From: DAOQAU01 sp964640325
Lineage (GTDB): Bacteria > Cyanobacteriota > Vampirovibrionia > Gastranaerophilales > Gastranaerophilaceae
Length of the DNA stretch: 64,000 nucleotides
Assembly (NCBI GenBank): GCA_964640325.1
Contig: CAZXID010000001.1
Coordinates: 1-64,000, forward strand
Reading direction: 5' to 3'
The notes under the pieces are model-generated. The model made no database searches, was not told the origin of the DNA, and saw only the letters and a list, made by a program, of their open reading frames with translations. Positions 52,332-61,330 of the stretch are shown here, piece by piece (the stretch's first letter is position 1; each line of letters opens with the position of its first letter). Both the position numbers and the translations under genes were made by a program.

Positions 52332-53348
52332 CTATTGAGCTTGTCCGCGAGCTCTCATAAATCTCATTGATGCGTCGTGATATTCATCGCCCAACAAAGT
52401 TAAATTTACAGTCCCGCCGGTAGGTAAGTCACTATAAACATCGTATTTTCTGCCGCGGATGGAATGGCCCAACCTTTGTTCAAATTGTGCCAAAGTTATT
52501 TCCGGTATTTGCAGTTTTGCTTGCAATTCTTTTATTGCAGTCCAATCTTCAGTGGTTAATTGATTATATGTTTTATTATTTTTAAGTGCATATATTTCGC
52601 CGGCTATTTTGTAGGCACTATCTTCGCGGACAGCTCTGTATCCTGAAAGGGTTGTGTTTTCTGTATTTCTTTGTGTTTGTTGGGCCAATTCGGCTTCTTT
52701 TGCTCTTATAAGTTCTTGAATTTGTGCTAAAGTTTCAGTTCCGGTAAGGGTGATGCCAAGTTCTTGTGCTCTTGTTTTTGCTGCGGCTAGAGCATCGGCC
52801 TCTTGTGTTTGTTGGGCCAATTGAGCTTCTTTTGCCCTTATAAGTTCTTGAATTTGAGCCAAAGTTTCAGTCCCTGTAAGAGTAATGCCAAGTTCTTGTG
52901 CTCTGTTTTTTGCTGCGGTTAAAGCAGGGTCTTCCGGTGCGGGCGCTGGTGCAGGCGCTGGTGCAGGTGCAGGCGCTGGTGCAGGTGCTGGCGCGGGTGC
53001 AGGTGCAGGCGCTGGTGCAGGCGCTGGTGCAGGTGCAGGTGCTGGCGCGGGTGCAGGTGCAGGCGCTGGTGCAGGCGCTGGTGCTGGCGCGGGTGTTTCT
53101 TTTGGCATCATTGAATTAGCCAAGGAGGCAAAAATATTTGTTCCAAAGAATCCTGCGCTGAATTCATTAAAACCGAAACCGCCGGGATAATAGTTCGCCC
53201 CCGCCGTGAATATCGGCATTATGCTAAGGAAGTTCATGCTGGAGTTCCAAGAATTATATATATTTCTTGTTTCCTGCGTGGGGCCGTATCCGGTCGTGTT
53301 GCCTGTACCAAATGATCCGACTCCAAAAAAGTTAAACGGCATTGACAT
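52332..53348 (-). CDS. Ala-Pro repeat protein with duplicated helical motif
   Basis: 338 aa from the ATG at 53348 (AGAGGA upstream; MSMPFNFFGVGSFG). Three parts: an N-terminal aromatic/Gly-rich region of about 85 residues with TTGYGPTQETRNIYNSW, similar to the next gene; about 26 Ala-Pro pairs encoded at 52936-53094; then two nearly identical copies of a unit containing RAQELGITLTGTETLAQIQE, which resembles SAP/Rho-N type helix-extended-loop motifs. A basic/charged end follows. Ala-Pro tracts are stiff spacers, typical of cell-envelope-spanning proteins. No signal peptide of standard form is seen. Confidence 0.65.
   Translation of the reverse strand: MSMPFNFFGVGSFGTGNTTGYGPTQETRNIYNSWNSSMNFLSIMPIFTAGANYYPGGFGFNEFSAGFFGTNIFASLANSMMPKETPAPAPAPAPAPAPAPAPAPAPAPAPAPAPAPAPAPAPAPAPAPAPAPAPAPAPEDPALTAAKNRAQELGITLTGTETLAQIQELIRAKEAQLAQQTQEADALAAAKTRAQELGITLTGTETLAQIQELIRAKEAELAQQTQRNTENTTLSGYRAVREDSAYKIAGEIYALKNNKTYNQLTTEDWTAIKELQAKLQIPEITLAQFEQRLGHSIRGRKYDVYSDLPTGGTVNLTLLGDEYHDASMRFMRARGQAQ
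52936..53094. repeat. GC-rich tandem repeat encoding (Ala-Pro)n
   Basis: About 26 copies of a 6-bp unit (GGTGCA, GGCGCT, GGTGCT, GGCGCG variants) arranged in higher-order blocks such as GCAGGCGCTGGT. It is far more GC-rich than its surroundings and would be prone to slippage in copy number. Confidence 0.93.
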
Positions 53349-53520
53349 AATAAAAATCCTCTTGTTTAATATCCTATATTTATATAAAAACAATTTGAAA
53401 TGCATGATTGCCATGAGCTTCAGACATGTTTACAAAACTTAATATTACATAGGTTAAAAAATATTAAGGCTTTTATAATATTTAAATATTAAATAAATCT
53501 TTTCAACATAAAATATTTGT

Positions 53521-54579
53521 TTAACATATAACCATTGCCATAGATGTTATCATGGGCGCTTGTACATTTACATTATAGACCTCGTTTGAAGGTCCTGTAA
53601 CTCTAATGGATTTATAATTTCTGTTATTTCCTGTTCCAACCGTGTCATAAATATAGTTTACTGATTTGGCATTTTGAACTTGGGTTCTTCTAATTATCCC
53701 CCCTTGTAAGTTTCTTTCAAAAAGTGTTTTTGTGGTTCCCTCATCCAGTAATATTAAATGTCCGGAATTATTATAAAATTCCACTCTTGTACATTTCCCG
53801 TTTTTGTAAAATTCTTTGACATTTACGTTTTTATTTGCATAGCTTTTTACTAAAAATCCTTGATTATTTAGTGTAACGGTTTCCCCGGGGCGATAAGTTG
53901 TATTTTTTACTTGTGAATAACGTTTAGATGTATAGCTGCCATCAGCATAATAGAGTGTTTCTAGTGTTTTTGTTCCGTTAGAATCGTAATTTTCAGCCAA
54001 ATGGGTTCCGTCTGCTTTCCAAGTGGTTTTGCTTATCATTTTGTTATTTTGTCCATAATTTTCAACAATAGTATTTCCCTGAGCATCAACATATTGCCTT
54101 AAAGTATTCGCGCCCTTTGTAAATACGTATTCTCCTTCACGATATTCTACGCCGGGGATTTGTGATACCGGCGGGCTGTTTTCCACTAAAGAATTATTAC
54201 TTACATTTGTGTTTGTTGAGTTTAGAATATCTGTATTGCCTGCGGGAGTAATTCCTGTATTGTTAAGATTATTTTGTGGAGCGCCTTGCGTGTCAGTGGT
54301 ATTATTCATTAGTGTTGGCAAAGGTGCTTTGCTTAGAAGCGAAGATAAGTTATACAAGAAGTTGTATCCTGAAAAACAAGTCGGGGAGAGAAATGGCATG
54401 TTCATATCCCATAAAGAAGGACCATATCCAAACGGTGACATGCCGCCGGTGTTAAAATAACCGCCCCAGATGTTTGAAGTCGCTGCCGGTGAAGCCTGAT
54501 TCGTCGTTGTTTGCGTTGAGGCTTCCTGTGGCTGAATCGTTGGCCTGATTGTCACATCATTTACGATTGGCTCTGTCAT
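53521..54579 (-). CDS. Surface-type protein with MORN-like repeats
   Basis: 352 aa, paralogous at the N-terminus to the Ala-Pro protein: both have Asn/Phe/Gly-rich sequence with GYGP (here SPFGYGPSLWDMNMPF). From about residue 150 come repeats of the type TTWKADGTHLAENYDSNG and TLYYADGSYTSKRYSQ, like MORN or YD-type strand repeats that form a long beta-sheet. The end is KSIRVTGPSNEVYNV. The role is unknown; exposure outside the cytoplasm is inferred from composition only. Confidence 0.55.
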   Translation of the reverse strand: MTEPIVNDVTIRPTIQPQEASTQTTTNQASPAATSNIWGGYFNTGGMSPFGYGPSLWDMNMPFLSPTCFSGYNFLYNLSSLLSKAPLPTLMNNTTDTQGAPQNNLNNTGITPAGNTDILNSTNTNVSNNSLVENSPPVSQIPGVEYREGEYVFTKGANTLRQYVDAQGNTIVENYGQNNKMISKTTWKADGTHLAENYDSNGTKTLETLYYADGSYTSKRYSQVKNTTYRPGETVTLNNQGFLVKSYANKNVNVKEFYKNGKCTRVEFYNNSGHLILLDEGTTKTLFERNLQGGIIRRTQVQNAKSVNYIYDTVGTGNNRNYKSIRVTGPSNEVYNVNVQAPMITSMAMVIC

Positions 54580-54623
54580 AATATCCTCCCAAAATTATCC
54601 TCTTAATAATATTAAAAAAAACT

Positions 54624-54654
54624 AAAGCCCATTATTGACACATGTTTGGGCTTT
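54624..54654 (-). terminator. Terminator after rimO
   Basis: AAAGCCCA and TGGGCTTT pair across 15 nt; on the minus strand the stem is followed shortly by a U-rich run. It ends rimO. Confidence 0.65.
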
Positions 54655-54713
54655 TTTTCTTAAGAAAAGGTTAAAGGTCAATAAAATCAAAGAAAAAACT
54701 TATTTACAAAACT

Positions 54714-56060
54714 TCACAAAGTGCCATAAAGGTCGTATTCATCAGCAGAAGTTATTAAAATGTTTTCGACTTCTCCCGGGATAACGGGTTTGTCTGTAGA
54801 AATATAAACAAGCCCGTCAATCTCGACGGCATCTCTTTGAGATCGGGCTATAACTTGTCCTTCGTTATCTATGCTTTCTATCATACATTGGAGCGTTTTG
54901 CCTACAAAGGTTTCATTTATCTCTTTTGAAATTTTTTGCTGAAGCTCCATTAATTTATCAGCGCGATGTTGTTTAACTTTTTCGCTAACCTGTCCTTCCA
55001 TATCATAAGAAACGGTATTTCTTTCTCTTGAGTATTTAAAGACACCCATCTTATCAAAGCGCATTTTTTCGACAAAGTTGTAAAGATGTTCAAAATGTTC
55101 TTCTTTTTCTCCCGGGTACCCGACTATAAAAGCTGTTCTCAGCGTTGCTTGGGGAATTTTAGCTCTAATATTATTTATAAGTTTTTCATAATCAAAAGCG
55201 GGTCTGCGCATTGATTTTAAAATATCCGGATGAGAATGTTGAAGGGGAATATCAATGTATTTTACTACTTTGTCAAGCTTGGCTATTTTATTCATTAATT
55301 CGTCGTTGAGCATTGACGGATACGCATACATTATTCTTATCCAGGAAATTTGTTCAATTTTGTTTAATTCTTCCAAAAGAGAAGAAAGCATGGGTTTTGG
55401 ATAAATGTCCGTTCCATAACTTGTAGTATCTTGTGCAACCAGAACAATCTCACTTACTCCTTTTTGGGCAAGCATTTCGGCTTCTTCAATGATGTTTTCC
55501 ATTTTTCTGGAATGATATTCACCTCTGAGCTGAGGGATTATGCAGTAGCCGCAGTGATAATTGCAGCCTTCGGCAATTTTTATGTAACAACTGCTTCCGA
55601 CAGTGATTTGCTGTCTTTGGATTGCTTCGGGGTAAATATATTGGGGTTTTTGGGAGACGTGTGAAATATAGTCATTTTCTGTAAGACAAATTTCAACATT
55701 AGCCGAAGAGTTTTCTTTCATACAGCATGTAAGTTTATCTACTACTTCAGCAATTTTTTTAAAATCGGTTGTGCCGACCATTGCAACAATTTCAGGGATG
55801 GCTTTTTTAAGTTCTTCTTTGTGTTTTTGAGGCAAGCAACCTGCTACAATAACTTTTTTGCCAGAATTAACCATTTCCAGAATCGAGCGAACCGATTCTT
55901 CTTCGGCATCGTGAATAAAGGAGCACGTATTTACAATAACAATTGGCGCTTGGGTTTCGTCAAGAGTTATTTCATAGCCTCTTTCGCTCAAAAGCCCGAG
56001 CATAAGCTCTGAATCGATAAGATTTTTGGCACATCCGTGATTTATTAAAGCAATTTTCAT
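54714..56060 (-). CDS. rimO: Ribosomal protein S12 methylthiotransferase RimO
   Basis: Radical SAM enzyme that thiomethylates Asp88 (E. coli numbering) of ribosomal protein S12. 448 aa. N-terminal cluster cysteines in NHGCAKN, NTCSFIH and VAGCLPQ; radical SAM triad CNYHCGYC near 157 in KIAEGCNYHCGYCIIPQLRG, which matches RimO rather than MiaB; C-terminal TRAM domain (GKTLQCMIES...). A second family member, MtaB-type, is at 19447. Confidence 0.95.
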   Translation of the reverse strand: MKIALINHGCAKNLIDSELMLGLLSERGYEITLDETQAPIVIVNTCSFIHDAEEESVRSILEMVNSGKKVIVAGCLPQKHKEELKKAIPEIVAMVGTTDFKKIAEVVDKLTCCMKENSSANVEICLTENDYISHVSQKPQYIYPEAIQRQQITVGSSCYIKIAEGCNYHCGYCIIPQLRGEYHSRKMENIIEEAEMLAQKGVSEIVLVAQDTTSYGTDIYPKPMLSSLLEELNKIEQISWIRIMYAYPSMLNDELMNKIAKLDKVVKYIDIPLQHSHPDILKSMRRPAFDYEKLINNIRAKIPQATLRTAFIVGYPGEKEEHFEHLYNFVEKMRFDKMGVFKYSRERNTVSYDMEGQVSEKVKQHRADKLMELQQKISKEINETFVGKTLQCMIESIDNEGQVIARSQRDAVEIDGLVYISTDKPVIPGEVENILITSADEYDLYGTL

Positions 56061-56301
56061 TTTTTACCTCTGTGATTATATTAACATGACAAAAAAAAGA
56101 AATTAATCCCTATTTGCATATAAAAGTTTTAGCTTGACAGGGTGTATTGTTTATGTTATAAATTTTGTGGGGTAAATGTATATTTATGAGCCTTGGACAT
56201 TTTTCAAGGCTTTTTGTTTGCAAAAAAATAGCTCTGTTTAGCAATTTGATTTTTTAAAAAATGGTTTATAATAAAGATGTGTTGGTGCAGAAAGATGAAA
56301 A

Positions 56302-56907
56302 ATGATTATCAAATCAAAAAGAGCAGATAACATTGTTGAAATGATAGTAATAACAATAGCTGTGGTTGTTGTTTTGAACCTTGTTTTAGGTAAAGTATAT
56401 GACAATTTTAAAGATACCATAGCAAACAGCAAATACAGCAAGCTTTTTAGATCTAATCAGACAAGTTTTGAACCCTCTTCGGGGGTTAATTATTCAAACC
56501 CAGATTCTCAAATAAATGTTCCGCTTGTAGGCGAACAGGGGCTTACAAGGTATCGCAGCGGCGCAGAAAGGACTATAACTTCACTTTGGGATCCTTCAAA
56601 TCCTCAGAGTTTATTGGACAACCCTGTCGCACAAAAAAATCTTGCTGAAGCAGCCACGGTATTAAGAGTTATAAATCAACGTTTTGACGGGAATTCAGAT
56701 TATTATTATCCATTCGTTTCCCCTAGCCCTGCTTCTTTTTTAATGCAAAATTCAATTGCAGTTCAAGAATATAAGACGGTAATTTCAACTGAAAATTATA
56801 GTTACAGCGCTTGTATACCACCTCAAACCAATGCTGCAGCACTTTCAGATGCCGATAAAATAAAAGAACTTGCTTGTGTAAAGGCTGTCTTTCATAATAA
56901 CAGATGA
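56302..56907 (+). CDS. Single-span exported protein, possible class III pilin-like
   Basis: 201 aa. It begins MIIKSKRADNIVEMIVITIAVVVVLNLVLG: a basic leader, then E within a 22-residue hydrophobic helix, similar in plan to TadE/Flp pilins but without their exact cleavage motif. The outer domain is Ser/Asn/Pro-rich with two cysteines near the end (SACIPPQTN, ELACVK). No family recognised. A TATAAT at 56267-56272 gives a leader of about 22 nt with AAAGATG. Confidence 0.5.
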   Translation: MIIKSKRADNIVEMIVITIAVVVVLNLVLGKVYDNFKDTIANSKYSKLFRSNQTSFEPSSGVNYSNPDSQINVPLVGEQGLTRYRSGAERTITSLWDPSNPQSLLDNPVAQKNLAEAATVLRVINQRFDGNSDYYYPFVSPSPASFLMQNSIAVQEYKTVISTENYSYSACIPPQTNAAALSDADKIKELACVKAVFHNNR

Positions 56908-56912
56908 TTTAA

Positions 56913-57716
56913 TCAGCGCGCCATAGGAGTTGTGTAATTCGGCCGAATAGCACCGTCTTTTATTGTAAAGGCTACGTTATCATAAATGCTTGAACCGCCT
57001 TCAGGGAACTGTACTCTCAGTTGTGTTGTAGACTGTGGAATTAGCGAGTGGCTCAATATATCATTCATTGATAATGTTTGTATAGCACTTCCGGTTTCGT
57101 TGGTTATTAGGCGGTCTTTTTGATAAGTTGGCTCCGGCCATCCATTATAATCCGGATTGTAGGCCTCTGATGGTGAAATAAACGCGGTAGAAATCCCATG
57201 TATTATTTCGTTATCGCCATTTAATTCAGAATTATATAAGGAATAATACGCAACGCCTGATATTGAAACTTTTTCTACCATTTTAAATTCGTTTTGGTTA
57301 GAAACAATAGCTTTGAACTCATGCCATGTTTGGTCACCCGGACAAAAGTATTTAAATCCCGTAATTGGTTTATTAGGAATCGGGATTCCGAGGTGATTTC
57401 CATACCAGTCAATTAGTCTTTGCCCTACTTCAGAATTATTAAAAGTCGGGGTTTGGGTTCGCACAGTATTTCTGACAGAAATGCCGTTTGTTTGTTCGGC
57501 ATCATCAACAAAAAATTCGGTTTCGGCTTTTTTATCAGGTCCGGTTATATTCTTTATTTGACAGCCCGCGGTTCCTAAAAGCAGAGCCGCAAGTCCAACC
57601 TGAAACAAATTGGCGGTTTTCGGCATTTTTGAAGGTGACTTGATTTTTCTTGCTTCAAAATTAACCTGTTTGTTTGGTTGAGAATAATTTATTTTAGAAA
57701 CAGCTGATATTTTCAT
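56913..57716 (-). CDS. Putative lipoprotein with N-terminal V-N-F tag
   Basis: 267 aa from the ATG at 57716, which has GGAGT upstream; an earlier start would add 33 unlikely residues. It begins MKISAVSKINYSQPNKQVNF, similar in form to the protein at 20951, then a Lys-rich stretch and a late hydrophobic segment ending LLLGTAGC at about residue 48, which fits a lipobox. A 40-residue region before a lipobox is unusual. The mature domain is beta-rich (SEAYNPDYNGWPEPTYQKDR) and not recognised. Confidence 0.6.
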   Translation of the reverse strand: MKISAVSKINYSQPNKQVNFEARKIKSPSKMPKTANLFQVGLAALLLGTAGCQIKNITGPDKKAETEFFVDDAEQTNGISVRNTVRTQTPTFNNSEVGQRLIDWYGNHLGIPIPNKPITGFKYFCPGDQTWHEFKAIVSNQNEFKMVEKVSISGVAYYSLYNSELNGDNEIIHGISTAFISPSEAYNPDYNGWPEPTYQKDRLITNETGSAIQTLSMNDILSHSLIPQSTTQLRVQFPEGGSSIYDNVAFTIKDGAIRPNYTTPMAR

Positions 57717-57905
57717 GGCATCCACTCCGATTTTACACCTTAACACTTGTATATATAATAAATCTAAAAGAAAAAAATTGTCATTTTTTAACAAAATGTT
57801 ACGGAAAACACACAAAAATTGCCTAGTTGGGGGGTAGGCTAAAAAAATTAAAATATTGTTTTGTTAAAGTCGCATTTATGGTAAAATTATTTCAAGAGGT
57901 ATGTT

Positions 57906-58778
57906 TTGAAAAGAGTTTTGATTACAGGAGCAACCGGATTAATTGGAAAAGAGGCAATTGAGCCGCTTTTGGATGCAGGATTTGAAGTTTTTGCTCTTGT
58001 AATAGATAAAAATACAGACAGCAGGGTTAATTGGGTTGAGGCAAATCTTTTTGATCTTGAAGATATAAAAAGAGTTTTTGAAGAAATAAAGCCCGAATAT
58101 TTATTGCATTTTGCCTGGATTACAAGCGGGGATTATCTTGCTTCCGACATAAACTATAAACTTGTCGATGCAAGCTTGAATATGATTGATCAATTCCATA
58201 AAAATGGAGGTAAAAGGGCTGTTTTTGCAGGAACTTGTTTTGAATATGAATTTAAAGATACTCCGCTTAAAGAAACGGATAAACTTAATCCGACAACGGT
58301 TTACGCAAAATGTAAAAATGAATTAAGACAAAAAGCTCAGGAATTTTGTACTCAAAACGGACTAAGTTTTGGCTGGGGTAGAATTTTCTACGTTTACGGG
58401 CATGGGGAAAATGAAAAAAGGCTTGTTGCAAATGTAATAAAGTCAATCAAAGAAGGAAGAAAAGTTTTAATAACAGCAGGCAGGCTTATTAAAGATTATA
58501 TGTACACAAAAGATATTGCCGGAGCATTTGTTAAATTTTTGGATTCTGATGTTAAGGGTATTGTAAATATTTGTACGGGGATGCCGGTTTCAATCAAAGA
58601 TTTTGTTGAAAAAATAACTTCAAAAATAGGCAAAAAAGGTTTTGTCGAGTTTGTTGATGATTGTGTTAATCAACCCCCGGTCATAGCAGGGGATAATTCA
58701 AGATTGATTAATGAGGTGGGTTATAAAATAAAATACGATGCAGATACCGCGTTAAGTGAAATTATAGAGAATTATTAA
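57906..58778 (+). CDS. NAD-dependent epimerase/dehydratase (extended SDR)
   Basis: 290 aa sugar-nucleotide enzyme. Rossmann motif VLITGATGLIGKEAIEPL at the N-terminus; catalytic VFAGTCFEYEF (Thr) and TTVYAKCKNELRQ (YxxxK) near 113-147. It probably acts on a nucleotide sugar for surface polysaccharide. The start is TTG at 57906 with AGAGG upstream; no ATG fits. An extended -10 (TGG-TAAAAT) lies about 25 bp before it. The pseB-like gene follows 62 bp on. Confidence 0.88.
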   Translation: MKRVLITGATGLIGKEAIEPLLDAGFEVFALVIDKNTDSRVNWVEANLFDLEDIKRVFEEIKPEYLLHFAWITSGDYLASDINYKLVDASLNMIDQFHKNGGKRAVFAGTCFEYEFKDTPLKETDKLNPTTVYAKCKNELRQKAQEFCTQNGLSFGWGRIFYVYGHGENEKRLVANVIKSIKEGRKVLITAGRLIKDYMYTKDIAGAFVKFLDSDVKGIVNICTGMPVSIKDFVEKITSKIGKKGFVEFVDDCVNQPPVIAGDNSRLINEVGYKIKYDADTALSEIIENY

Positions 58779-58840
58779 TAAATATTGACATTTATATATG
58801 CTAAGTTCAAAATAATATTAGTTAAAAAATTGGAGAAAAT

Positions 58841-59410
58841 ATGTTAAACGGTAAAACAGTATTAATTACAGGTGGAACAGGAAGCTTCGGTAAAAAATTT
58901 ATTCAGGCTGTGTTTGAAAAATATCCCGATGTTAAAAAGGTAATAGTTTTTTCACGAGATGAATACAAACAGTTTGTTATGCAAAATATGCCTGAATTTA
59001 AAATTCATGAAGAAAAAATGCGTTATTTTATCGGAGATGTAAGGGATAAAGAAAGGCTTTACAGAGCTTTTGAAGGGGTTGATGTAGTTGTGCATGCTGC
59101 TGCCTTAAAACAAGTTCCAGCCTGTGAATATAATCCTTTTGAGGCAGTTAAAACAAATGTGCTTGGCGCACAAAACGTTATAGATGCTTCAATAGACAAA
59201 GGCGTTAAAAGAGTAGTTGCACTTTCGACAGATAAGGCTTGCGCGCCGATTAACCTTTACGGTGCAACAAAATTATGTTCTGATAAATTATTTATAGCAG
59301 GAAATGCTTACGTTGGCCAAAATGAAACCAGATTTTCTGTTACAAATGGACAGTCGAAACGAGAACAAGTGACAGTCCAAATGAGAAATTTGAAAATTTA
59401 TCAAAAATAG
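58841..59410 (+). pseudogene. Truncated PseB-like UDP-GlcNAc 4,6-dehydratase
   Basis: 189 aa where about 330 is normal. The first 168 residues are well conserved: VLITGGTGSFGKKFIQAVFE, YFIGDVRDKERLYRAFEGVD, HAAALKQVPACEYNP and ALSTDKACAPINLYGATKL with the catalytic YxxxK. After ETRFSV, where the family continues V-R-Y-G-N-V, the sequence becomes an unrelated tail TNGQSKREQVTVQMRNLKIY and stops. The substrate-binding half is gone, so it should not be active. Confidence 0.85.
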
Positions 59411-59452
59411 ATATAAAGTTGGGGAATTTTTTCTTAAACTTATGGAAACTTT
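59345..59452 (+). pseudogene. Gene remnant in another frame
   Basis: From the point where the pseB-like gene loses homology, a different frame reads YKWTVETRTSDSPNEKFENL, then SKNRYKVGEFFLKLMETFSKSC before a stop near 59452. Its composition looks coding and it may be the tail of another gene joined by deletion. Weak evidence. Confidence 0.25.
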
Positions 59453-59581
59453 TTCCAAGAGTTGTTGATATAAAATTACAAAAAATTTTAATATATTAAT
59501 CTAACAACGAATATTAGTAAACATTAATTCATCAATGCCATTATTTTTGACTATTTCAAATTAAAATACCTTAACAATTAA

Positions 59582-59743
59582 AATAGACTGAAATTCAATA
59601 ATAATAATAATAATAATAATAATGTAGAAAAAGTTGTTTTTAATACTTTTTTACATTATTATTTAGAATATAATTATGTTGAAGAAAATATTAATTCTGG
59701 CTGTATTTTTTTAAACAAAAAAACTAATTGTCTCAATTATTAA
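59582..59743 (+). pseudogene. AT-rich remnant with (AAT)9 tract
   Basis: Nine AAT triplets at 59597-59623 are in frame with VEKVVFNTFLHYYLEYNYVE, then ENINSGCIFLNKKTNCLNY and a stop at 59741. No start codon or RBS is visible. AATAATGTA.AAAAAGT and its near-complement also form a hairpin here. It could be a decayed 3' end of a polysaccharide gene. Confidence 0.3.
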
Positions 59744-59761
59744 TTTAAATTCGGAGAAATA

Positions 59762-60655
59762 ATGTCAGATAAACCTAAAGTATCAATAGTAATTCCCACA
59801 TACAACCACTTAGAATGTTTTAAGCGAGCACTTTCGTCTAGTCTTGAGCAAGTTGATATTTCTTTTGAGATTATTGTTACGGATGATTCTGATGATTGCA
59901 AAATACAAGATTATATTTCTAAAGTTAACGATAATAGAATTAAGTATTATAAAAATCCAACTCGCCTTGGCTCCCCAGAAAATTGGAATGAAGGAATTAG
60001 AAAAGCAACAGGTGAATACATAAAAATTTTACATCAAGATGATTGGTTTTTTAATGAAAATTCGTTGTCTAAATTTGTAAATTTACTTGATGAAAACCCG
60101 GAGAGTTATTTTGCTTATGCAAAAAGTATTAATGTCGATATTGAGACAGGAAAAATTAAACGTAGAAATCCAAAAAAATATCTTAATTCAATCAAAAAAG
60201 ATTGTTTCCTATTATTTTTTAATAATCGAATTGGATCGCCTAGTGTAACTATTTTTAGAAACAATGGGCGTTGCTTTGATAAAAATCTTAAATGGGTTGT
60301 GGATATAGATTTTTATATAGCTTCCCTATTAAAAAATAATAATATAGCTTATTGTGATGAAGTCTTAATTAACATTGGAATTTCACAATATCAAATAACA
60401 AATAGTTGCCTTAATAATAAGCAAATTGAAATATACGAACAATTTTATCTCTTTGATAAGTATAAGCACTTAATTCTAAGTCACCAAAAATTTGAAAAAG
60501 AATTAAAGAAGTTGTTAAACCGCTTTAACATAAAGACTTTTTCAGAACTCATTGATATAATTCCAGAAAAAATGGTGCCGGTAGCATTTCAGAACAAATT
60601 ATCAAAAAGCTCTTATCTTCTAAATATTAAAAACTCAATAAAGCATCCTTTTTAA
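59762..60655 (+). CDS. Glycosyltransferase family 2
   Basis: 297 aa, inverting GT-A transferase. It has SIVIPTYNHLECFKRALSS at the N-terminus, EIIVTDDSDDCKIQDYI near 36, NWNEGIRKATGEYIKILHQD near 78 with a D-D metal site (HQDDWF). The C-terminal third is Lys/Asn-rich and poorly conserved. It is more AT-rich than the housekeeping genes, consistent with a transferred polysaccharide locus. RBS CGGAG. Confidence 0.88.
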   Translation: MSDKPKVSIVIPTYNHLECFKRALSSSLEQVDISFEIIVTDDSDDCKIQDYISKVNDNRIKYYKNPTRLGSPENWNEGIRKATGEYIKILHQDDWFFNENSLSKFVNLLDENPESYFAYAKSINVDIETGKIKRRNPKKYLNSIKKDCFLLFFNNRIGSPSVTIFRNNGRCFDKNLKWVVDIDFYIASLLKNNNIAYCDEVLINIGISQYQITNSCLNNKQIEIYEQFYLFDKYKHLILSHQKFEKELKKLLNRFNIKTFSELIDIIPEKMVPVAFQNKLSKSSYLLNIKNSIKHPF

Positions 60656-60695
60656 TTAAATTAAACAAATATTCTAAAAAATGGGAATAGGTGGA

Positions 60696-60917
60696 GTAAT
60701 TTTTGTAAACCCCAAAATATTTAGGGCTCAAATTATCATTAGCCCTTTTTATTAAAATTTATTTTATTTAATCTCCAACATTCTTTCATAAAAAGATATC
60801 AATAGGATTAACTTTTGTAATGGAAACATATTTCCACTTCATTATAACAGTTACAGAATAATATTTGGATTTTAATAAAAAAACGCTGGAAACTTTTTAC
60901 AAGTGTTAATTTTGCAG
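60696..60917. repeat. Iterated sites at left end of the Mu-like element
   Basis: Three similar sites: GTAATTTTTGTAA (60696-60708), ATTAACTTTTGTAA (60807-60820) and GTTAATTTTGCAG (60904-60916); the first two are each preceded by AATAGG. Spaced transposase-binding sites upstream of the regulator are expected for Mu-type ends. The exact terminus is not determined; TGGGAATAGG at 60683 is a candidate. Confidence 0.4.
60723..60751 (+). terminator. Terminator after the GT2 gene
   Basis: AGGGCT-N12-AGCCCT followed by TTTTT. The rest of 60656-61117 is AT-rich and holds only the iterated sites described separately. Confidence 0.75.
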
Positions 60918-61117
60918 ACTTTATCTCTAAGAACTCAGGAATATAATAGATTTATCCGCCAAGAAAATATTTGTCAATAAAACAACCTGAAAACTCAATC
61001 ATACAGATGATTTTTGCCATATATCGCCTTGGAGGGTAATTGTTTATAAGTCATTTCTATTTTGCTCTATTAATGTTCAATATGTGAACGTAGACTGGAA
61101 TAGAAGAGGATAGCAAA

Positions 61118-61330
61118 ATGAAGGACAGTGTAAGGCCCAAGGTCTACTGGCTAAAGATGACTCTTGATGTTTTAGAGATCAAACAGTCAGAAATCGCCAG
61201 AGAGCTAAAATTATCCCCGGGGCAAATAAGTAAGCTAATAAACTGTGAACAAAATAATTCAAAATTTGATGAATGGGTTTCGAAGCAAATAACTAAAAGA
61301 GGTCTACTCATAACGAGGAACAATGATTAA
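61118..61330 (+). CDS. Small HTH regulator (Ner/Cro-like) of the Mu-like element
   Basis: 70 aa. A helix-turn-helix is visible in VLEIKQSEIARELKLSPGQI (residues 18-37) followed by SKLINCEQNN, the Cro/CI fold. Its place just before a MuA-like gene matches Ner, which represses early transcription in Mu. The RBS AGAGGA precedes the ATG. The stop overlaps the transposase start by 8 bp. Confidence 0.75.
   Translation: MKDSVRPKVYWLKMTLDVLEIKQSEIARELKLSPGQISKLINCEQNNSKFDEWVSKQITKRGLLITRNND

Noticed and set aside
52885..53190. Long plus-strand frames encoding Ala-Gly or Val-Gln-Ala repeats.
   Set aside because: They are shadows of the Ala-Pro repeat on the other strand, with no RBS; the minus-strand frame has a proper start and unique domains.
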